From Caldilineaceae bacterium SB0661_bin_34 (GTDB lineage: Bacteria > Chloroflexota > Anaerolineae > Caldilineales > Caldilineaceae), in assembly GCA_009841145.1 (NCBI GenBank), contig VXMJ01000082.1, forward strand, positions 1 to 43,310: a DNA stretch of 43,310 nt, read 5' to 3'. Within the stretch, counting starts at the first letter, position 1; each line of letters begins with the position of its first letter. Position numbers and translations under genes: made by a program. The notes beneath the pieces were generated by a model, which worked only from the letters and a program-made list of their open reading frames with translations, was not told the origin of the DNA and did no database searches. Of the stretch, positions 24,280 through 33,668 are shown piece after piece.

Positions 24280-26079
24280 ATGGATCATGGTGACGCGGTG
24301 GCAAAGGCATTGAACGGGTTGGTTGACTCGGATGCCGTACAAGCCCTAGCGGCGATCAAGAGGTGTGTCCAGTCGGTTGAATCCGAACGGAGCGTTGCCT
24401 TTGCGCGGGCAGTCGTCTCGGACGTAATCTACAGCTACTGGAGTGGCCTGCGCGCCGTCTTCCGTGGCTTGGATGAGTTGCGGGAGCTCCCTCTCGACCT
24501 TGATGCCGCCTACCCGCATGGATCGTCGGTTGATGGCCTAGCCCGAACCATTGGGCAGGCAGCCGCCAGGCTGGATGCGACGCAGGCTGGCTATGCGGTC
24601 GGAAGCATTTACACAGGGTTGTTGCCGAAACGGTTCCGAGCGGTTCACGGTGCGTACTACACCCCTCCGGCTTTGTGTGAACGGCTGTTGGATCTGGCCG
24701 AGGCCGCCGGAGTCGACTGGAGTTCGGCGCGGGTACTCGATCCGGCGTGCGGAGGAGGCGCGTTCCTTGCGCCGGTGGCCCGGCGCATGGTCGAGGCCCT
24801 GGGGTGTCGGCCGCCGGCAGCGGTGCTGTCGGACATCCAGGGCCGTTTGGCCGGATTTGAACTTGATCCCTTCGCGGCATGGATGTCGCAGGTCTTCCTG
24901 GACGCGGCTCTGGTCGAATTGTGCAATGGACCGGACATCCGACTGGAGCCGGTCGTGCAGGTAAGCGACAGCCTGGAGCGGCACAAACCGCAGGACCGGT
25001 TCGATCTGGTGATTGGCAATCCCCCCTACGGACGCGTGAAACTGTCCCCCGAACTTCGGGCAGCCTATCAACGCAGCCTCTTTGGCCATGCCAACCTGTA
25101 CGGCGTGTTTACCGACTTGGCCCTGCGTCATACACAGTCGGGTGGTGTCATTGCCTATGTCACGCCCACCAGCTTTTTGTCCGGAGAATACTTCAAGGCA
25201 CTGCGTGGGCTGCTTGGCCGAGAAGCGCCGCCTATTGCGATCGACTTCATTTCGCAGCGCAAGGGGATCTTTGCCGACGTCCTGCAGGAAACAATGTTGG
25301 CCGTGTACCAACGCAGTGGCGGCTCCATAATCGGACATGCCCACCTCATGTCCCCGGAACCGGACGGTGTGATCGGAACCGAGCCCATCGGGTCCTTCAA
25401 ACTTCCGGATCCGCCCGCACAACCGTGGCTGATCCCTCGGGCGGCCTCACAGGTGTCGGTGTTACGCCGTGCCCAAGACTTGCCGTTCCGCCTGTGTGAC
25501 TACGGGTACACCGTTAGCACCGGCCCGCTGGTTTGGAACCGGCACAAGTCAAGTCTGCGGCGCAATCCAGGAAAGGGACGGTTCCCCTTGGTCTGGGCGG
25601 AGTCCGTAAGACCGGACGGTGCCTTTGAATTCCGGGCGGAACGGCACAACCACCAGCCGTACTTCCAGCCGACCCCGCGTGAACACTGGGTGGTGACGGA
25701 CTGTGCCTGCGCATTGGTGCAGCGGACCACGGCCAAGGAACAGGCTCGGCGCCTTGTTGCTGCTGAACTGCCGTCATGGTTCATTGAGGAGCACGGTGCC
25801 GTGGTCGTCGAGAACCACCTCAACATGATCAAGCCTCTGAAGGGCAGTCCGAAAGTGTCTCCGGCCGCCTTGGTGGCACTCCTGAACAGCGAAGCGGTGG
25901 ATCAGGTGTTCCGCTGCATCAACGGCAGTGTGGCGGTGTCGGCCTACGAACTCCAGGCATTGCCTCTGCCTGCTCCCGACGACATGAAGGAAATGGAGCG
26001 TCTGGTCCGGTCGCGGGCGGACCGCGAAACTTTGGAACGCGAGGCGGAACGCCTCTACAGCCGACGGAACATGGGGTGA
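24280..26079 (+). CDS. N6-adenine DNA methyltransferase of a BsuBI/PstI-type restriction-modification system
   Basis: From ATG 24280 the protein has 599 residues. It carries methyltransferase motif I DPACGGGAFL (about 154-163) and the catalytic motif IV NPPYG (247-251), in the order and with the Eco57I-like spacing of gamma-class N6-adenine methylases. YYTPPALCERLLDLAE before motif I is the usual motif X region. The C-terminal 250 residues, with KGRFPLVWAESVRPDG-like blocks, are probably the target recognition domain. A TTG at 24151 is an alternative start. The gene overlaps the nuclease gene by one base (TGATG). It protects host DNA at the site cut by the partner. Confidence 0.9.
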   Translation: MDHGDAVAKALNGLVDSDAVQALAAIKRCVQSVESERSVAFARAVVSDVIYSYWSGLRAVFRGLDELRELPLDLDAAYPHGSSVDGLARTIGQAAARLDATQAGYAVGSIYTGLLPKRFRAVHGAYYTPPALCERLLDLAEAAGVDWSSARVLDPACGGGAFLAPVARRMVEALGCRPPAAVLSDIQGRLAGFELDPFAAWMSQVFLDAALVELCNGPDIRLEPVVQVSDSLERHKPQDRFDLVIGNPPYGRVKLSPELRAAYQRSLFGHANLYGVFTDLALRHTQSGGVIAYVTPTSFLSGEYFKALRGLLGREAPPIAIDFISQRKGIFADVLQETMLAVYQRSGGSIIGHAHLMSPEPDGVIGTEPIGSFKLPDPPAQPWLIPRAASQVSVLRRAQDLPFRLCDYGYTVSTGPLVWNRHKSSLRRNPGKGRFPLVWAESVRPDGAFEFRAERHNHQPYFQPTPREHWVVTDCACALVQRTTAKEQARRLVAAELPSWFIEEHGAVVVENHLNMIKPLKGSPKVSPAALVALLNSEAVDQVFRCINGSVAVSAYELQALPLPAPDDMKEMERLVRSRADRETLEREAERLYSRRNMG

Positions 26080-27173
26080 TGCAACTTGCTCCCTTGCCGA
26101 CCGTGGCCGTCATCCATGAGCGTCTCCAACAGGTATTCCCGGAGGGCACGGGCAACCGGAACTATTTGACGCGGGAGATGGCGGCCAAGACAGTGTTTGT
26201 AATGCTGTACGCGGGTGCCATCGAAGGCAGCGGTTACTGGCTGCGGCCGGACCAGGTGACGAGAATGACCGATGTGCAGGCTGCCTTGACTGCGGATGTG
26301 GACCGCATGGAATGGGCGCGGGAGTCGGTGAAACCGACTGGCGGGGCGTTGACTGATCGGTGGTATGCGGCTAACACGCGGGAACCCATTCGTGACGAGA
26401 CCTTGCGGTGGGGCCTGGTTCTGACAGGTGCCGTGATGGAGCGCACGGACTTGCCGACAACATCGCCCCGGGGCCGATATGCCCTGACAACAGATTTCGC
26501 GGGGCTGTTCGATCCCCAACTGACGGAGAAAGAATGCCAAACCCGCATTCAAACCTGGCAGGCAGCGCACTTGGGTCGTGGCGCGTTGGCTCGCATCGCC
26601 ATCATGCGTGCGGGTGCCGCCGCGGACCGAGGCGACCGGGTTCTGGTAACCTTCCCCAACGGGGAAACCCGATTGATGGAACCCGGCCCGAGTTCCTTCA
26701 TCTCCAAAGCCGTTGTCGAGTCGTTTGCACCCAGATTCCTTGTCGAACCGAGTGTCATCTGGTTGAGCGAGAGTCGGAATCAAGTCGTGGCGCGCGATGA
26801 CCAGCTGGCACAAGAGATTGGCTTGAACATCCAGCCGGATCGCAATCTGCCGGACATTGTCTTGGTGGATCTGGGTCCAGGAGATCCCCTACTGGTGTTT
26901 GTTGAGGTGGTGGCCACGGCAGGTCCTGTGAGTGAAGCCCGTCGGACGGCCCTGATGGAAATCGCGGAGCAAGCTGGTTTCAAGGAAGACCAAGTGGCGT
27001 TTCTGACGGCTTATACCGATCGTGCGGACGGAGCATTTCGCCGGACAGCGAGTGAACTGGCTTGGCGATCGTTCGCTTGGTTTGTGTCGGAGCCGGACCA
27101 ACTTGTTGTCCTGTACGACGGAGCGGATACTGGACGCGTGGGGTTGCGTCAGCTGATGCGGGATCACGGTTGA
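26079..27173 (+). CDS. BsuBI/PstI-family type II restriction endonuclease
   Basis: This 364-residue protein starts at ATG 26079, coupled to the methylase. The C-terminal half contains LPDIVLVDLGPGDPLLVFVEVV followed by TAGPVSEARR, which is the catalytic block of the BsuBI/PstI nuclease family (PD...E-x-V, then GPVS). The N-terminal 190 residues include a segment ending YALTTDFAGLFDPQL that is probably the family's helical recognition domain. PstI and BsuBI cut CTGCAG; whether this enzyme shares that site cannot be told. The length is slightly above the roughly 320 residues of PstI-type enzymes. The pair appears intact. Confidence 0.88.
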   Translation: MQLAPLPTVAVIHERLQQVFPEGTGNRNYLTREMAAKTVFVMLYAGAIEGSGYWLRPDQVTRMTDVQAALTADVDRMEWARESVKPTGGALTDRWYAANTREPIRDETLRWGLVLTGAVMERTDLPTTSPRGRYALTTDFAGLFDPQLTEKECQTRIQTWQAAHLGRGALARIAIMRAGAAADRGDRVLVTFPNGETRLMEPGPSSFISKAVVESFAPRFLVEPSVIWLSESRNQVVARDDQLAQEIGLNIQPDRNLPDIVLVDLGPGDPLLVFVEVVATAGPVSEARRTALMEIAEQAGFKEDQVAFLTAYTDRADGAFRRTASELAWRSFAWFVSEPDQLVVLYDGADTGRVGLRQLMRDHG

Positions 27174-27425
27174 TGGCGGCGTAGGTTCGGAACCGGGCAA
27201 GCCGTCAAGGACAACGAAACATGAGAATCTCAGCAATGGCGAAAAGCTGCTCAAGACACTACGCATTCCTGCAGGGTCTTGGGACGGTAGATGCGCGGAG
27301 GTGCCGATCTTGCCGCGCCTGGCGGTCGGGTCTAGAGGCGCGGGGGCGGGTACCATGACAGAAGGGTAGGTAACAATACCTAGAACAGAATTACCGACAT
27401 CTACAACTGGAATATTATCCGAACG
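27174..27425. other. Gap between convergent restriction and GIY-YIG genes
   Basis: This 252-base gap has no gene. Base composition falls sharply toward AT around 27360-27425, which marks the border of the low-GC GIY-YIG gene. No clear terminator hairpin with T-run is seen. Confidence 0.45.
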
Positions 27426-28325
27426 TCACGCGTCGTCTTCGCTACTCTCGGGGTATTCGATGTGCAGTTCCATCACCACCGCGAGCTGATCGAGGGCCTC
27501 GACCGATGTCAGAAACCATTCCGTGCCACCACCCCAACCATCAATGTGACCGAATGCTTTCAGAGTATCATGAAACTTTTTTTCTATCTGACCTAGCTCT
27601 GCTTTCTGATCGTCGGATAATTCCTTGTCCACTGTCTCTTGAAATTGCTTCGGTTGGTAGATCCTGTATAGCACAGGTCGTTCGGGGACAAACGTCTTGT
27701 CGCTCTGCTGCGCACGTATGTAGGCATCGACTGTGGAATATCCGACCTTGAATAGGGTCCGTGACGGCGCGTTAATCGGGTCATGCTCATTTGGGTGATC
27801 GACGTAATGCTGAAGAGAATAGACGTATATGCCAGGTGTGGATGGCTGTTTCCACTCGTCCTGTTGGAAGGCGCGGTGCCTGACGTTGGCCTCACCGGCG
27901 GACTCGAAACACAGTTCTTCTATCACTTCTAAAAAGTTCCGCACCCAAATATTTTTGTCAGGCAGATCGGTACAGAGGTCACGAATGTCTCGGACACGTC
28001 GGCCAGCGATCTGTGAATTGTTCCTACTAGTTGGGACCAAGACAGCGCCAACGGGATCCCTGTTTACTTGCTTCATTGTCGTTTCCCGCAATGAAGCAGT
28101 GTCGAATCGCTCCTGCCAAATTGTGGTAGCGGCGATTAAATACTCAGAACTACGGTTCTTGAACTTAATGTTCAAATCTTCACGCTGTTTGCGCTCATCA
28201 ATCAACATTCGGAGTACATCGGCAACCTGATGCTCCCACTCCGAGATTAGCGGACGAAGGATGGTCTGGTATTCCTCTCGCCGGTTCACTTGTCGATGCT
28301 CCCGATGCCTGTTGTTTGTGACCAA
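27426..28325 (-). CDS. GIY-YIG (T5orf172/MUG113-like) domain protein
   Basis: This is a 299-residue frame from TTG 28325; a GTG at 28289 with GGGAG nine bases upstream is a better-supported start and would remove 12 residues. The N-terminal 150 residues are helical and charged. The C-terminal part has the T5orf172-type GIY-YIG pattern: PGIYVYS (GIY at 165-167), LFKVGYS (193-197 replacing YIG), and a late FHDTLKAFG followed by GGGTEWF with the metal-binding glutamate E269. GIY-YIG nucleases include homing, repair and restriction enzymes. Its base composition is visibly lower in GC than the neighbours, pointing to recent acquisition. It faces the restriction-modification pair, but no functional link is proven. 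Confidence 0.72.
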   Translation of the reverse strand: MVTNNRHREHRQVNRREEYQTILRPLISEWEHQVADVLRMLIDERKQREDLNIKFKNRSSEYLIAATTIWQERFDTASLRETTMKQVNRDPVGAVLVPTSRNNSQIAGRRVRDIRDLCTDLPDKNIWVRNFLEVIEELCFESAGEANVRHRAFQQDEWKQPSTPGIYVYSLQHYVDHPNEHDPINAPSRTLFKVGYSTVDAYIRAQQSDKTFVPERPVLYRIYQPKQFQETVDKELSDDQKAELGQIEKKFHDTLKAFGHIDGWGGGTEWFLTSVEALDQLAVVMELHIEYPESSEDDA

Positions 28326-28451
28326 TTTGCCAGCCTAGCACATATATCCAAAATTGAGGGATGTACCAGAGGCGTTATCGTTGGCTTTCATGAGAAACAC
28401 ATGGGGGGTCTTCGACAATCCCCCACGCGTCCAATCCCCGCTCCAACATCT

Positions 28452-28616
28452 TCATTTGCGGGACCGGCGCCGGCGCATTCGCTGCAGGACCCGGCCCGGC
28501 AGGCGCAGAAGCCACATGCCGACGTCAATCATGGGGTCTCCGATCCCCACTAGAACCAGGCCGAGGCCCTTGAACAGCCAGCCGGCGATCAAGAACGGGA
28601 TTGCTAGGACGATCAT
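28452..28616 (-). CDS. Small membrane protein of 54 residues
   Basis: An ATG at 28616 preceded by AGGAAG at 7 bases opens a 54-codon frame. The protein has a hydrophobic N-terminal half (MIVLAIPFLIAGWLF then LGLVLVGIGDP), a second amphipathic segment (MIDVGMWLLRLP) and a strongly basic tail (RMRRRRSRK). The good ribosome binding site, membrane-plus-basic-tail plan and codon use like its neighbours make it a likely real gene. It lies 255 bases downstream of the glycosidase gene on the same strand and could end that operon. No family is recognised. Confidence 0.6.
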   Translation of the reverse strand: MIVLAIPFLIAGWLFKGLGLVLVGIGDPMIDVGMWLLRLPGRVLQRMRRRRSRK

Positions 28617-28871
28617 CAGACACTTCCTATAATCATGCGCTGCCCGTGTTGTCGTCCCAGACGTTGATCTTCACGTTTGTTTCGGTCTTCAAGGGCTTGC
28701 TCCTACCGATGCATCATTGGTCTTGGAACAAGCCGAGGATGGGGTCGAGAGCCCTCATACCACGTCCGGGCGTGGTGCAAGCGGTCTACGGGGATCGGGA
28801 CTGGGAACGGTGGTGCGATTGGCAGGCATGTACCTTGGCGGAATCGGAGGCGGCAAGGTCTATGAGTTGCC
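28617..28871. other. Gap downstream of the glycosidase gene
   Basis: I see no gene on either strand. A short plus-strand stretch at about 28827-28870 encodes YLGGIGGGKVYE, faintly like the start motif of GH116-type glucosidases, but it is too short to call. Confidence 0.4.
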
Positions 28872-31115
28872 CTATCCCAAACAGACCGTCACATCGGCTG
28901 CGCGGTCGGAGGGTGTGACTCGGTAGGTCACCGCACCCTTAATCACGGATCCTTCGATCGTGGTCCGATGGGGCGCGTGCAGCTTGAAGGAAACGTTCCA
29001 GTCGGCAGGCCAGGCCGGGCACAGGAAGATCTTCCGGCCGTCGCATTGCAGCAGCATGGCTTGCAGGGTCGTGTTCAAAACGCCTCCATGGCACTGGTCC
29101 GGGTACCAGTCGAAGTTGGGACCCCAGAAGCCCGGGAAGCGCGACAGGTTCTGTTGGGCCAGGTCCGCGTTCCCGTAACCGAAGGAATCGTGGTTGCGCG
29201 TCCCTGCCCGCGTGACGACTGCGTCGCGGGCGCTTTCTGCCAGACCCAAGTAGGCCAGGAACAGATCGTTCTGCCGCCAGCCGTAGTGGCCAAGGAAGCT
29301 GCGCTGCCGCAGGGCGGTCAGGGCCAGCTCCCGATTCTCCCTCTCGAACGACAGAAGGCGGAAAGGAAACACCGCGTAGAGTTCGCCGTTCTCAATGTTG
29401 CTCAGGTTGCTGTAGGAATCCGCCGGTGCCAGCATGCGCACGCCCTCCTCCTCGCGCACCGGCAGTTCCGGAACTTTCCGCAGCAGGTCTTCCCAGGCCG
29501 CGCGTCGGTCCGCCGGAGCCGCATCCGCAGGCAGGGCCAGCAGCCGCGCTGCAACGGCCCGGATCCCTGCAATCTCCGGCATGGGATTTGTGCTCTCCCA
29601 CCAGGTTTCGAGGACCTGTGCGGGATGCATGACCAGCTTGCCGTCCTCGCCGGTATCGTAGAAGTTGGCGAAGAACTGCAGCGTCAGGTCGGCGAACGGC
29701 ACGGCCGTCTCCCGCAGGAACTGCCGATCCTCCGTGTGCTCGCAGTAGTCGAGCATCAGAAAGGCCAGTTCGAGGCCGCCCACCCACTCCCACTTGTGGT
29801 ATCCGCTCTCCTGCAGCGGATCGTCCCGCTCTGCAAAGGGCCTCCAGCCATAGGTTTCGGTGAAGACGTCGCCCCAGAAGTAGACGCACTCGGAGAAGAA
29901 GATGCCGTCGAAGCCGAAGTAGCGGCGGGTGCGGTGGCGCCAAAGCTCCAGCATGTCCTGGGCATACATGCGGAACAGGGGCTGGAGCATCTCGTAGTCC
30001 CCGGCGGCGCACATGTTGTAATAGGGCAGGCGAGTGTTCTGCCACCAGTAGCCCGGTCCCCAGCGCCGGTAGTCGGCATCGCCCTGCTTGCCGGGATAGG
30101 GGACGGTGAAGAGCGAGCCGTTGAACTTGATGGGATAGCGGCCCCGGCCGGCACAGGCCTGCACGTATCGCTGCAGGGCGTAGGAACGACTAACGAGTTC
30201 CGCCTCCCGCGCGGCCTCCGGGTTGCGGCCCGACACCTCAATCCAGCTGCGATCCCAGAAGCCCTGCCACCACTCCTTGTGGGCGGCGCGGCGCGCGGTT
30301 CCGTCGGCTTCCCGCACCGATGCGATCAGTTCCTCCATGGCTGTGCGCCATGCCGCGGGCGAGGCGGGATGCAGGGCTAGCACGGGAATTTGGAATTCCA
30401 CTCTGTGGTCCCGCCGCGACCGCAGAGCGACATCGCTCTCCCGGACCCCTTCGGAAGTGATGACGGCGGCACCGAAGATTCGGTCGAGCAGCGGATCCTC
30501 CCGTTCGAACCCGTCGAGGCCCTGCAACTCCGCAGTCAGCGCGGGTCCCACCGACTTGGTGTTGTGGTGATGCCAGCCGATCCAGTCCGGGAGATCCTCC
30601 AGGATCGTGTCGGGTTCGATGATCGTGGGTTCGCGCTTCTGGTCCGGGCGCTCGCGGTCCAGCATGATGTCGCTGATCTGCAGTTCCTCCAGTTCCTCAC
30701 GCTCCGTCCGCCATAGTTCGATGTGCGCCGTGGCCGTCACTGGCTCTTCGGCATCAATGCGGACATGGACGACGGGATGGTGTGCATCGACCCACAGCTG
30801 GAGGTCCACCTGCGCCGCGTCGCGGTGATCCGGCGAGGGGCCGTATCGCACGTACCAGATGCCGGTGGACAGGTCGAGGGTTTGCCGCAGTCGGGACGGG
30901 TTGGGAGGCGGATCCAGCACGATGCGCACGCGGCCGAGCTTCAACAGCCGTCCGTTGTCGTCCCAGGCGTCCGTGCGCGCCAGGTAGAAGAGCAACTCCC
31001 CTTGCAGCGAAACCCAGGCGTTGAGGCCGATTTCGCCGTTGCCCAGGGGTACGGATCCCTGGGCATCGTGGCTGGGGGAATGCCAGACAACGTTGTGGGC
31101 TCGGGGGTCGGACAT
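28872..31115 (-). CDS. DUF5703 / GH95-like six-hairpin glycosidase
   Basis: From ATG 31115 the protein is 747 residues; the open frame extends to 31283 but the added residues overlap the next gene's end. The N-terminus HNVVWHSPSHDAQGSVPLGNGEIGLNAWV, LLFYLARTDAWDDNGRLLKLGR is the signature of the DUF5703 N-terminal beta-sandwich found in GH95-related enzymes. The C-terminal half is an alpha6/alpha6-type barrel with WWQNTRLPYYNMCAAGDYEM and FFSECVYFWGDVF, and ends in a beta domain (WPADWNVSFKLHAPH). GH95 enzymes are alpha-L-fucosidases or alpha-galactosidases. There is no signal peptide, so it probably acts in the cytoplasm on a saccharide brought in by the adjacent Opp-type importer. Confidence 0.85.
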   Translation of the reverse strand: MSDPRAHNVVWHSPSHDAQGSVPLGNGEIGLNAWVSLQGELLFYLARTDAWDDNGRLLKLGRVRIVLDPPPNPSRLRQTLDLSTGIWYVRYGPSPDHRDAAQVDLQLWVDAHHPVVHVRIDAEEPVTATAHIELWRTEREELEELQISDIMLDRERPDQKREPTIIEPDTILEDLPDWIGWHHHNTKSVGPALTAELQGLDGFEREDPLLDRIFGAAVITSEGVRESDVALRSRRDHRVEFQIPVLALHPASPAAWRTAMEELIASVREADGTARRAAHKEWWQGFWDRSWIEVSGRNPEAAREAELVSRSYALQRYVQACAGRGRYPIKFNGSLFTVPYPGKQGDADYRRWGPGYWWQNTRLPYYNMCAAGDYEMLQPLFRMYAQDMLELWRHRTRRYFGFDGIFFSECVYFWGDVFTETYGWRPFAERDDPLQESGYHKWEWVGGLELAFLMLDYCEHTEDRQFLRETAVPFADLTLQFFANFYDTGEDGKLVMHPAQVLETWWESTNPMPEIAGIRAVAARLLALPADAAPADRRAAWEDLLRKVPELPVREEEGVRMLAPADSYSNLSNIENGELYAVFPFRLLSFERENRELALTALRQRSFLGHYGWRQNDLFLAYLGLAESARDAVVTRAGTRNHDSFGYGNADLAQQNLSRFPGFWGPNFDWYPDQCHGGVLNTTLQAMLLQCDGRKIFLCPAWPADWNVSFKLHAPHRTTIEGSVIKGAVTYRVTPSDRAADVTVCLG

Positions 31116-31192
31116 GGCGTGGCGGGTTTCCTTGAACGATACGGGTTGTGCCGAAGGCGGCCGGTCGGCTGGCCGGGGATGGAATATGGGAG

Positions 31193-31609
31193 TCAGATCC
31201 GGCCGGCAGGTGCCGGGTCGGTTGGGACCGGTGATGCTTCGGTGCCCGAACCTGGCGGCGGGAACAACTCCCCCGCCAGCCACTGGTCGCGGATGCGGTC
31301 CAGTTCCGACAGGATGTACTCTCGGGATTCAACGTCGGAGATGCTGGGGGTGCGTTCGATGTACTTCCGGGTTTGGTGCAGGCGTCGCAAGGCTCGGCGC
31401 TGCTGCCGTTGCATCGACCGGCGGTCGTCGGCAGGGCGCGGCTCCAGCCAAGCCTCCGGAATCCGTTCCGTCTCCAGGATGGTCTCGATGGCGTGGTGCA
31501 GGGCGTTGACACGCTCTCCCATGATCCGGCCCGCCAGGCGCGTGCCGTGGACCGCGGCGAGCGTGAAGACGACAATGAAGAGCAGGAAGCCGAGGACGAA
31601 GAGCGCCAC
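31193..31609 (-). CDS. Small single-pass membrane protein
   Basis: This 138-residue protein has one N-terminal membrane helix (MALFVLGFLLFIVVFTLAAV) and a long charged helical region (ERVNALHHAIETILETERI ... RRSMQRQQRRALRRLHQTRKY). Its tail is proline-rich. It starts 12 bases after the oppF-type gene stop and precedes the glycosidase gene, so it belongs to that operon. It could act as a membrane-bound scaffold. No family is recognised. Confidence 0.7.
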   Translation of the reverse strand: MALFVLGFLLFIVVFTLAAVHGTRLAGRIMGERVNALHHAIETILETERIPEAWLEPRPADDRRSMQRQQRRALRRLHQTRKYIERTPSISDVESREYILSELDRIRDQWLAGELFPPPGSGTEASPVPTDPAPAGRI

Positions 31610-31621
31610 GGGTCCCGCCGG

Positions 31622-32644
31622 TTACGCGTCGACGCCGGTCAGTTCCAATTCCCCGGCGAAGTGGCACCGCGCGAAATGGCCGGGCCGGGCTTCGGTCCAG
31701 GCCGGTGTTTCGGTCCGGCAGCGGTCTTCGGCATACCGGCAGCGCGGATGGAAATAGCAGCCGGACGGCAGATCGGCGGGGTTGGCCGCCTCTCCGGGCA
31801 GGATCATGTGGTCTTGCCCGATGTCCGGATCGGGGACCGAGACGGCGGAGAGCAAGGCCTCGGTGTAGGGATGGAGCGGGTGCAGGTAGAGCTCCTCGGT
31901 CTCTGCCGTCTCCACGATCTTGCCCACGTACATGACGGCCACGCGGTCCGAGACGTGCTCCACCACGCTCAGGTCGTGCGCGATGAACAGCATCGTGAGG
32001 TCGAATTCCGCCTGCAGGTCCTGGAGCAGGTTCAGGATTTGCGCCTGCACCGACACGTCCAGGGCGGAGACCGGTTCGTCGGCAATCACGATGCGAGGGT
32101 TGGTGGCCAAGGCCCGCGCGATGCCAATCCGCTGCCGCTGTCCGCCGGAGAAGGCGTGGGGATACCGGATCAGCGACTCGACGTTCAGGCCCACCAGCTC
32201 CACTAGGTCCCGCACACGGTCCTCGATTTCGGACGGAGAGCCCATGCGGTTGGCGCGCAGCGGCTGGGCGACGATGTCCAGAATGGTCTTGCGGGGGTCC
32301 AGCGAGGAATAGGGATCCTGGAAGATCATCTGCATGTGCCGACGCTGGGCTCGCAGATCCTGCTTGCCCAGTTGCAACAGATCCGTCATCCGGTCACCCT
32401 CCAGGCGCAGAAGGATGCGGCCTTCGGTGGGCTCGATGGCCCGGACGATGCAGCGGCCCAGCGTTGTCTTGCCGCAACCGGATTCCCCCACCAGGCCCAG
32501 CGTTTCGCCTTGCCGAACCTCCAATTCCACGTCGTCAACCGCCTTGACCTGCCCCACGACGCGTCGGAACAGGCCTTTCTCAATGGGGAAGTATTTCTTG
32601 ATCCCCTCCACCTGAAGCATCGGTTTCCGGTCAGGCAGGGCCAT
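31622..32644 (-). CDS. oppF: Oligopeptide/dipeptide-type ABC importer ATPase (OppF/DppF-like)
   Basis: This 340-residue ATPase has Walker [10 protein letters not shown], signature FSGGQRQR, Walker [16 protein letters not shown] and the switch His in FIAHD. The C-terminal oligopeptide-transporter extension contains the cysteine-rich [14 protein letters not shown], expected to bind an iron-sulfur cluster in some Opp/Dpp ATPases. ATG 32644 has AGGA at 8 bases and overlaps the oppD-type gene by 14 bases; ATG 32620 is an alternative. It forms a heterodimer with the neighbouring ATPase to drive the two permeases. Confidence 0.92.
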   Translation of the reverse strand: MALPDRKPMLQVEGIKKYFPIEKGLFRRVVGQVKAVDDVELEVRQGETLGLVGESGCGKTTLGRCIVRAIEPTEGRILLRLEGDRMTDLLQLGKQDLRAQRRHMQMIFQDPYSSLDPRKTILDIVAQPLRANRMGSPSEIEDRVRDLVELVGLNVESLIRYPHAFSGGQRQRIGIARALATNPRIVIADEPVSALDVSVQAQILNLLQDLQAEFDLTMLFIAHDLSVVEHVSDRVAVMYVGKIVETAETEELYLHPLHPYTEALLSAVSVPDPDIGQDHMILPGEAANPADLPSGCYFHPRCRYAEDRCRTETPAWTEARPGHFARCHFAGELELTGVDA

Positions 32645-33656
32645 GTATCGCGTCCTGGTCTTCATAGAGGAAGCACCGCACCCGGTGGCCGGGACGGGGT
32701 TCGTAGAGCGGCGGAATCGCCGTATCGCAGACATCCGGAATCACGTCCGGACAGCGGTCTGCAAAGGGACACTGGGTTGGCAGGTCGAGCGGAATGGGCA
32801 CCGATCCCTCGATGGCGTCCAGTCGCTGTCGCACCTTGCGGCCCACGCGCGGGATCGATTTCAGAAGCAGGCGTGTATAGGGGTGCAGGGGTTCCTTGAA
32901 CAGGGAGCGAACATCCGTCTGTTCCACGACCATGCCCAGATACATGACCACCACTTCGTCGGCGATGTCGGAAATCACGGCCAAGTCGTGGGTAATGTAC
33001 AGCATTGACATGCCCATCTCGGCCTGCATCTGCTGCATCAGATCCAGGATCTGGGCCTGTACCGTCACGTCCAGGGCCGTCGTGGGCTCGTCGGCGATCA
33101 GGAGAGACGGGTTGCAGGAAAGGGCCATCGCGATCATGGCGCGCTGCCGCATGCCGCCGGACAGTTGGTGAGGGTACTCTTCGAAGCGCTGCGGCGCATT
33201 GGAGATCCCGACTTTGCGCAGCATGTCGATCGTGATCTCGCGGGCCTCCTGCCGGTCCTGTGTGCGGTGCAGCAGAATCATTTCGCTGATCTGGTCACCG
33301 ATGGTGTGCACAGGCGAAAGACTGGCCATCGGCTCCTGGAAAATCATGGAGATCTCGCGTCCCCGTATGGCCCGTATGGTCGGACCGTCCGGCGGCAGTT
33401 CCAGCAGTTCGACCGCGTCGCCCTCGCCGGGGGTGAAGGTGATGGTGCCGTTCACGGTACGGCCCGGGGACGGCACGATGCGCAGGATGGACTGTGTGGT
33501 TACGCTCTTGCCGCATCCGCTTTCCCCGATCACGCCGACTGTGCTGTGGCGCGTGATCGTGAAGGAGACGCCGTTGAGCGCCTTCAGGATCCCTTCGCGC
33601 AGGAAGAAGTGGGTTTCGACGTTCCGCAGTTCCAACGCGATGTCGCTCACGACCAT
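32631..33656 (-). CDS. oppD: Oligopeptide/dipeptide-type ABC importer ATPase (OppD/DppD-like)
   Basis: This 341-residue ATPase has Walker A GESGCGKS (44-51), a Q-loop in MIFQEPM, signature LSGGMRQR, Walker B LLIADEPTTALDVT and switch His in YITHD. The C-terminal extension has CPFADRCPDVIPDVC, the cysteine motif of Opp/Dpp ATPases. It begins 12 bases after the permease stop. It pairs with the OppF-like protein. Despite the name, importers of this family also carry oligosaccharides, which fits the glycosidase in this operon. Confidence 0.93.
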   Translation of the reverse strand: MVVSDIALELRNVETHFFLREGILKALNGVSFTITRHSTVGVIGESGCGKSVTTQSILRIVPSPGRTVNGTITFTPGEGDAVELLELPPDGPTIRAIRGREISMIFQEPMASLSPVHTIGDQISEMILLHRTQDRQEAREITIDMLRKVGISNAPQRFEEYPHQLSGGMRQRAMIAMALSCNPSLLIADEPTTALDVTVQAQILDLMQQMQAEMGMSMLYITHDLAVISDIADEVVVMYLGMVVEQTDVRSLFKEPLHPYTRLLLKSIPRVGRKVRQRLDAIEGSVPIPLDLPTQCPFADRCPDVIPDVCDTAIPPLYEPRPGHRVRCFLYEDQDAIHGPA

Positions 33657-33668
33657 CCCCTCACCGGT

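Noticed and set aside
28827..28870. A short plus-strand stretch encoding YLGGIGGGKVYE, like the start motif of GH116-type glucosidases.
   Set aside because: It is only about 15 codons and no further homology follows. Chance cannot be excluded.
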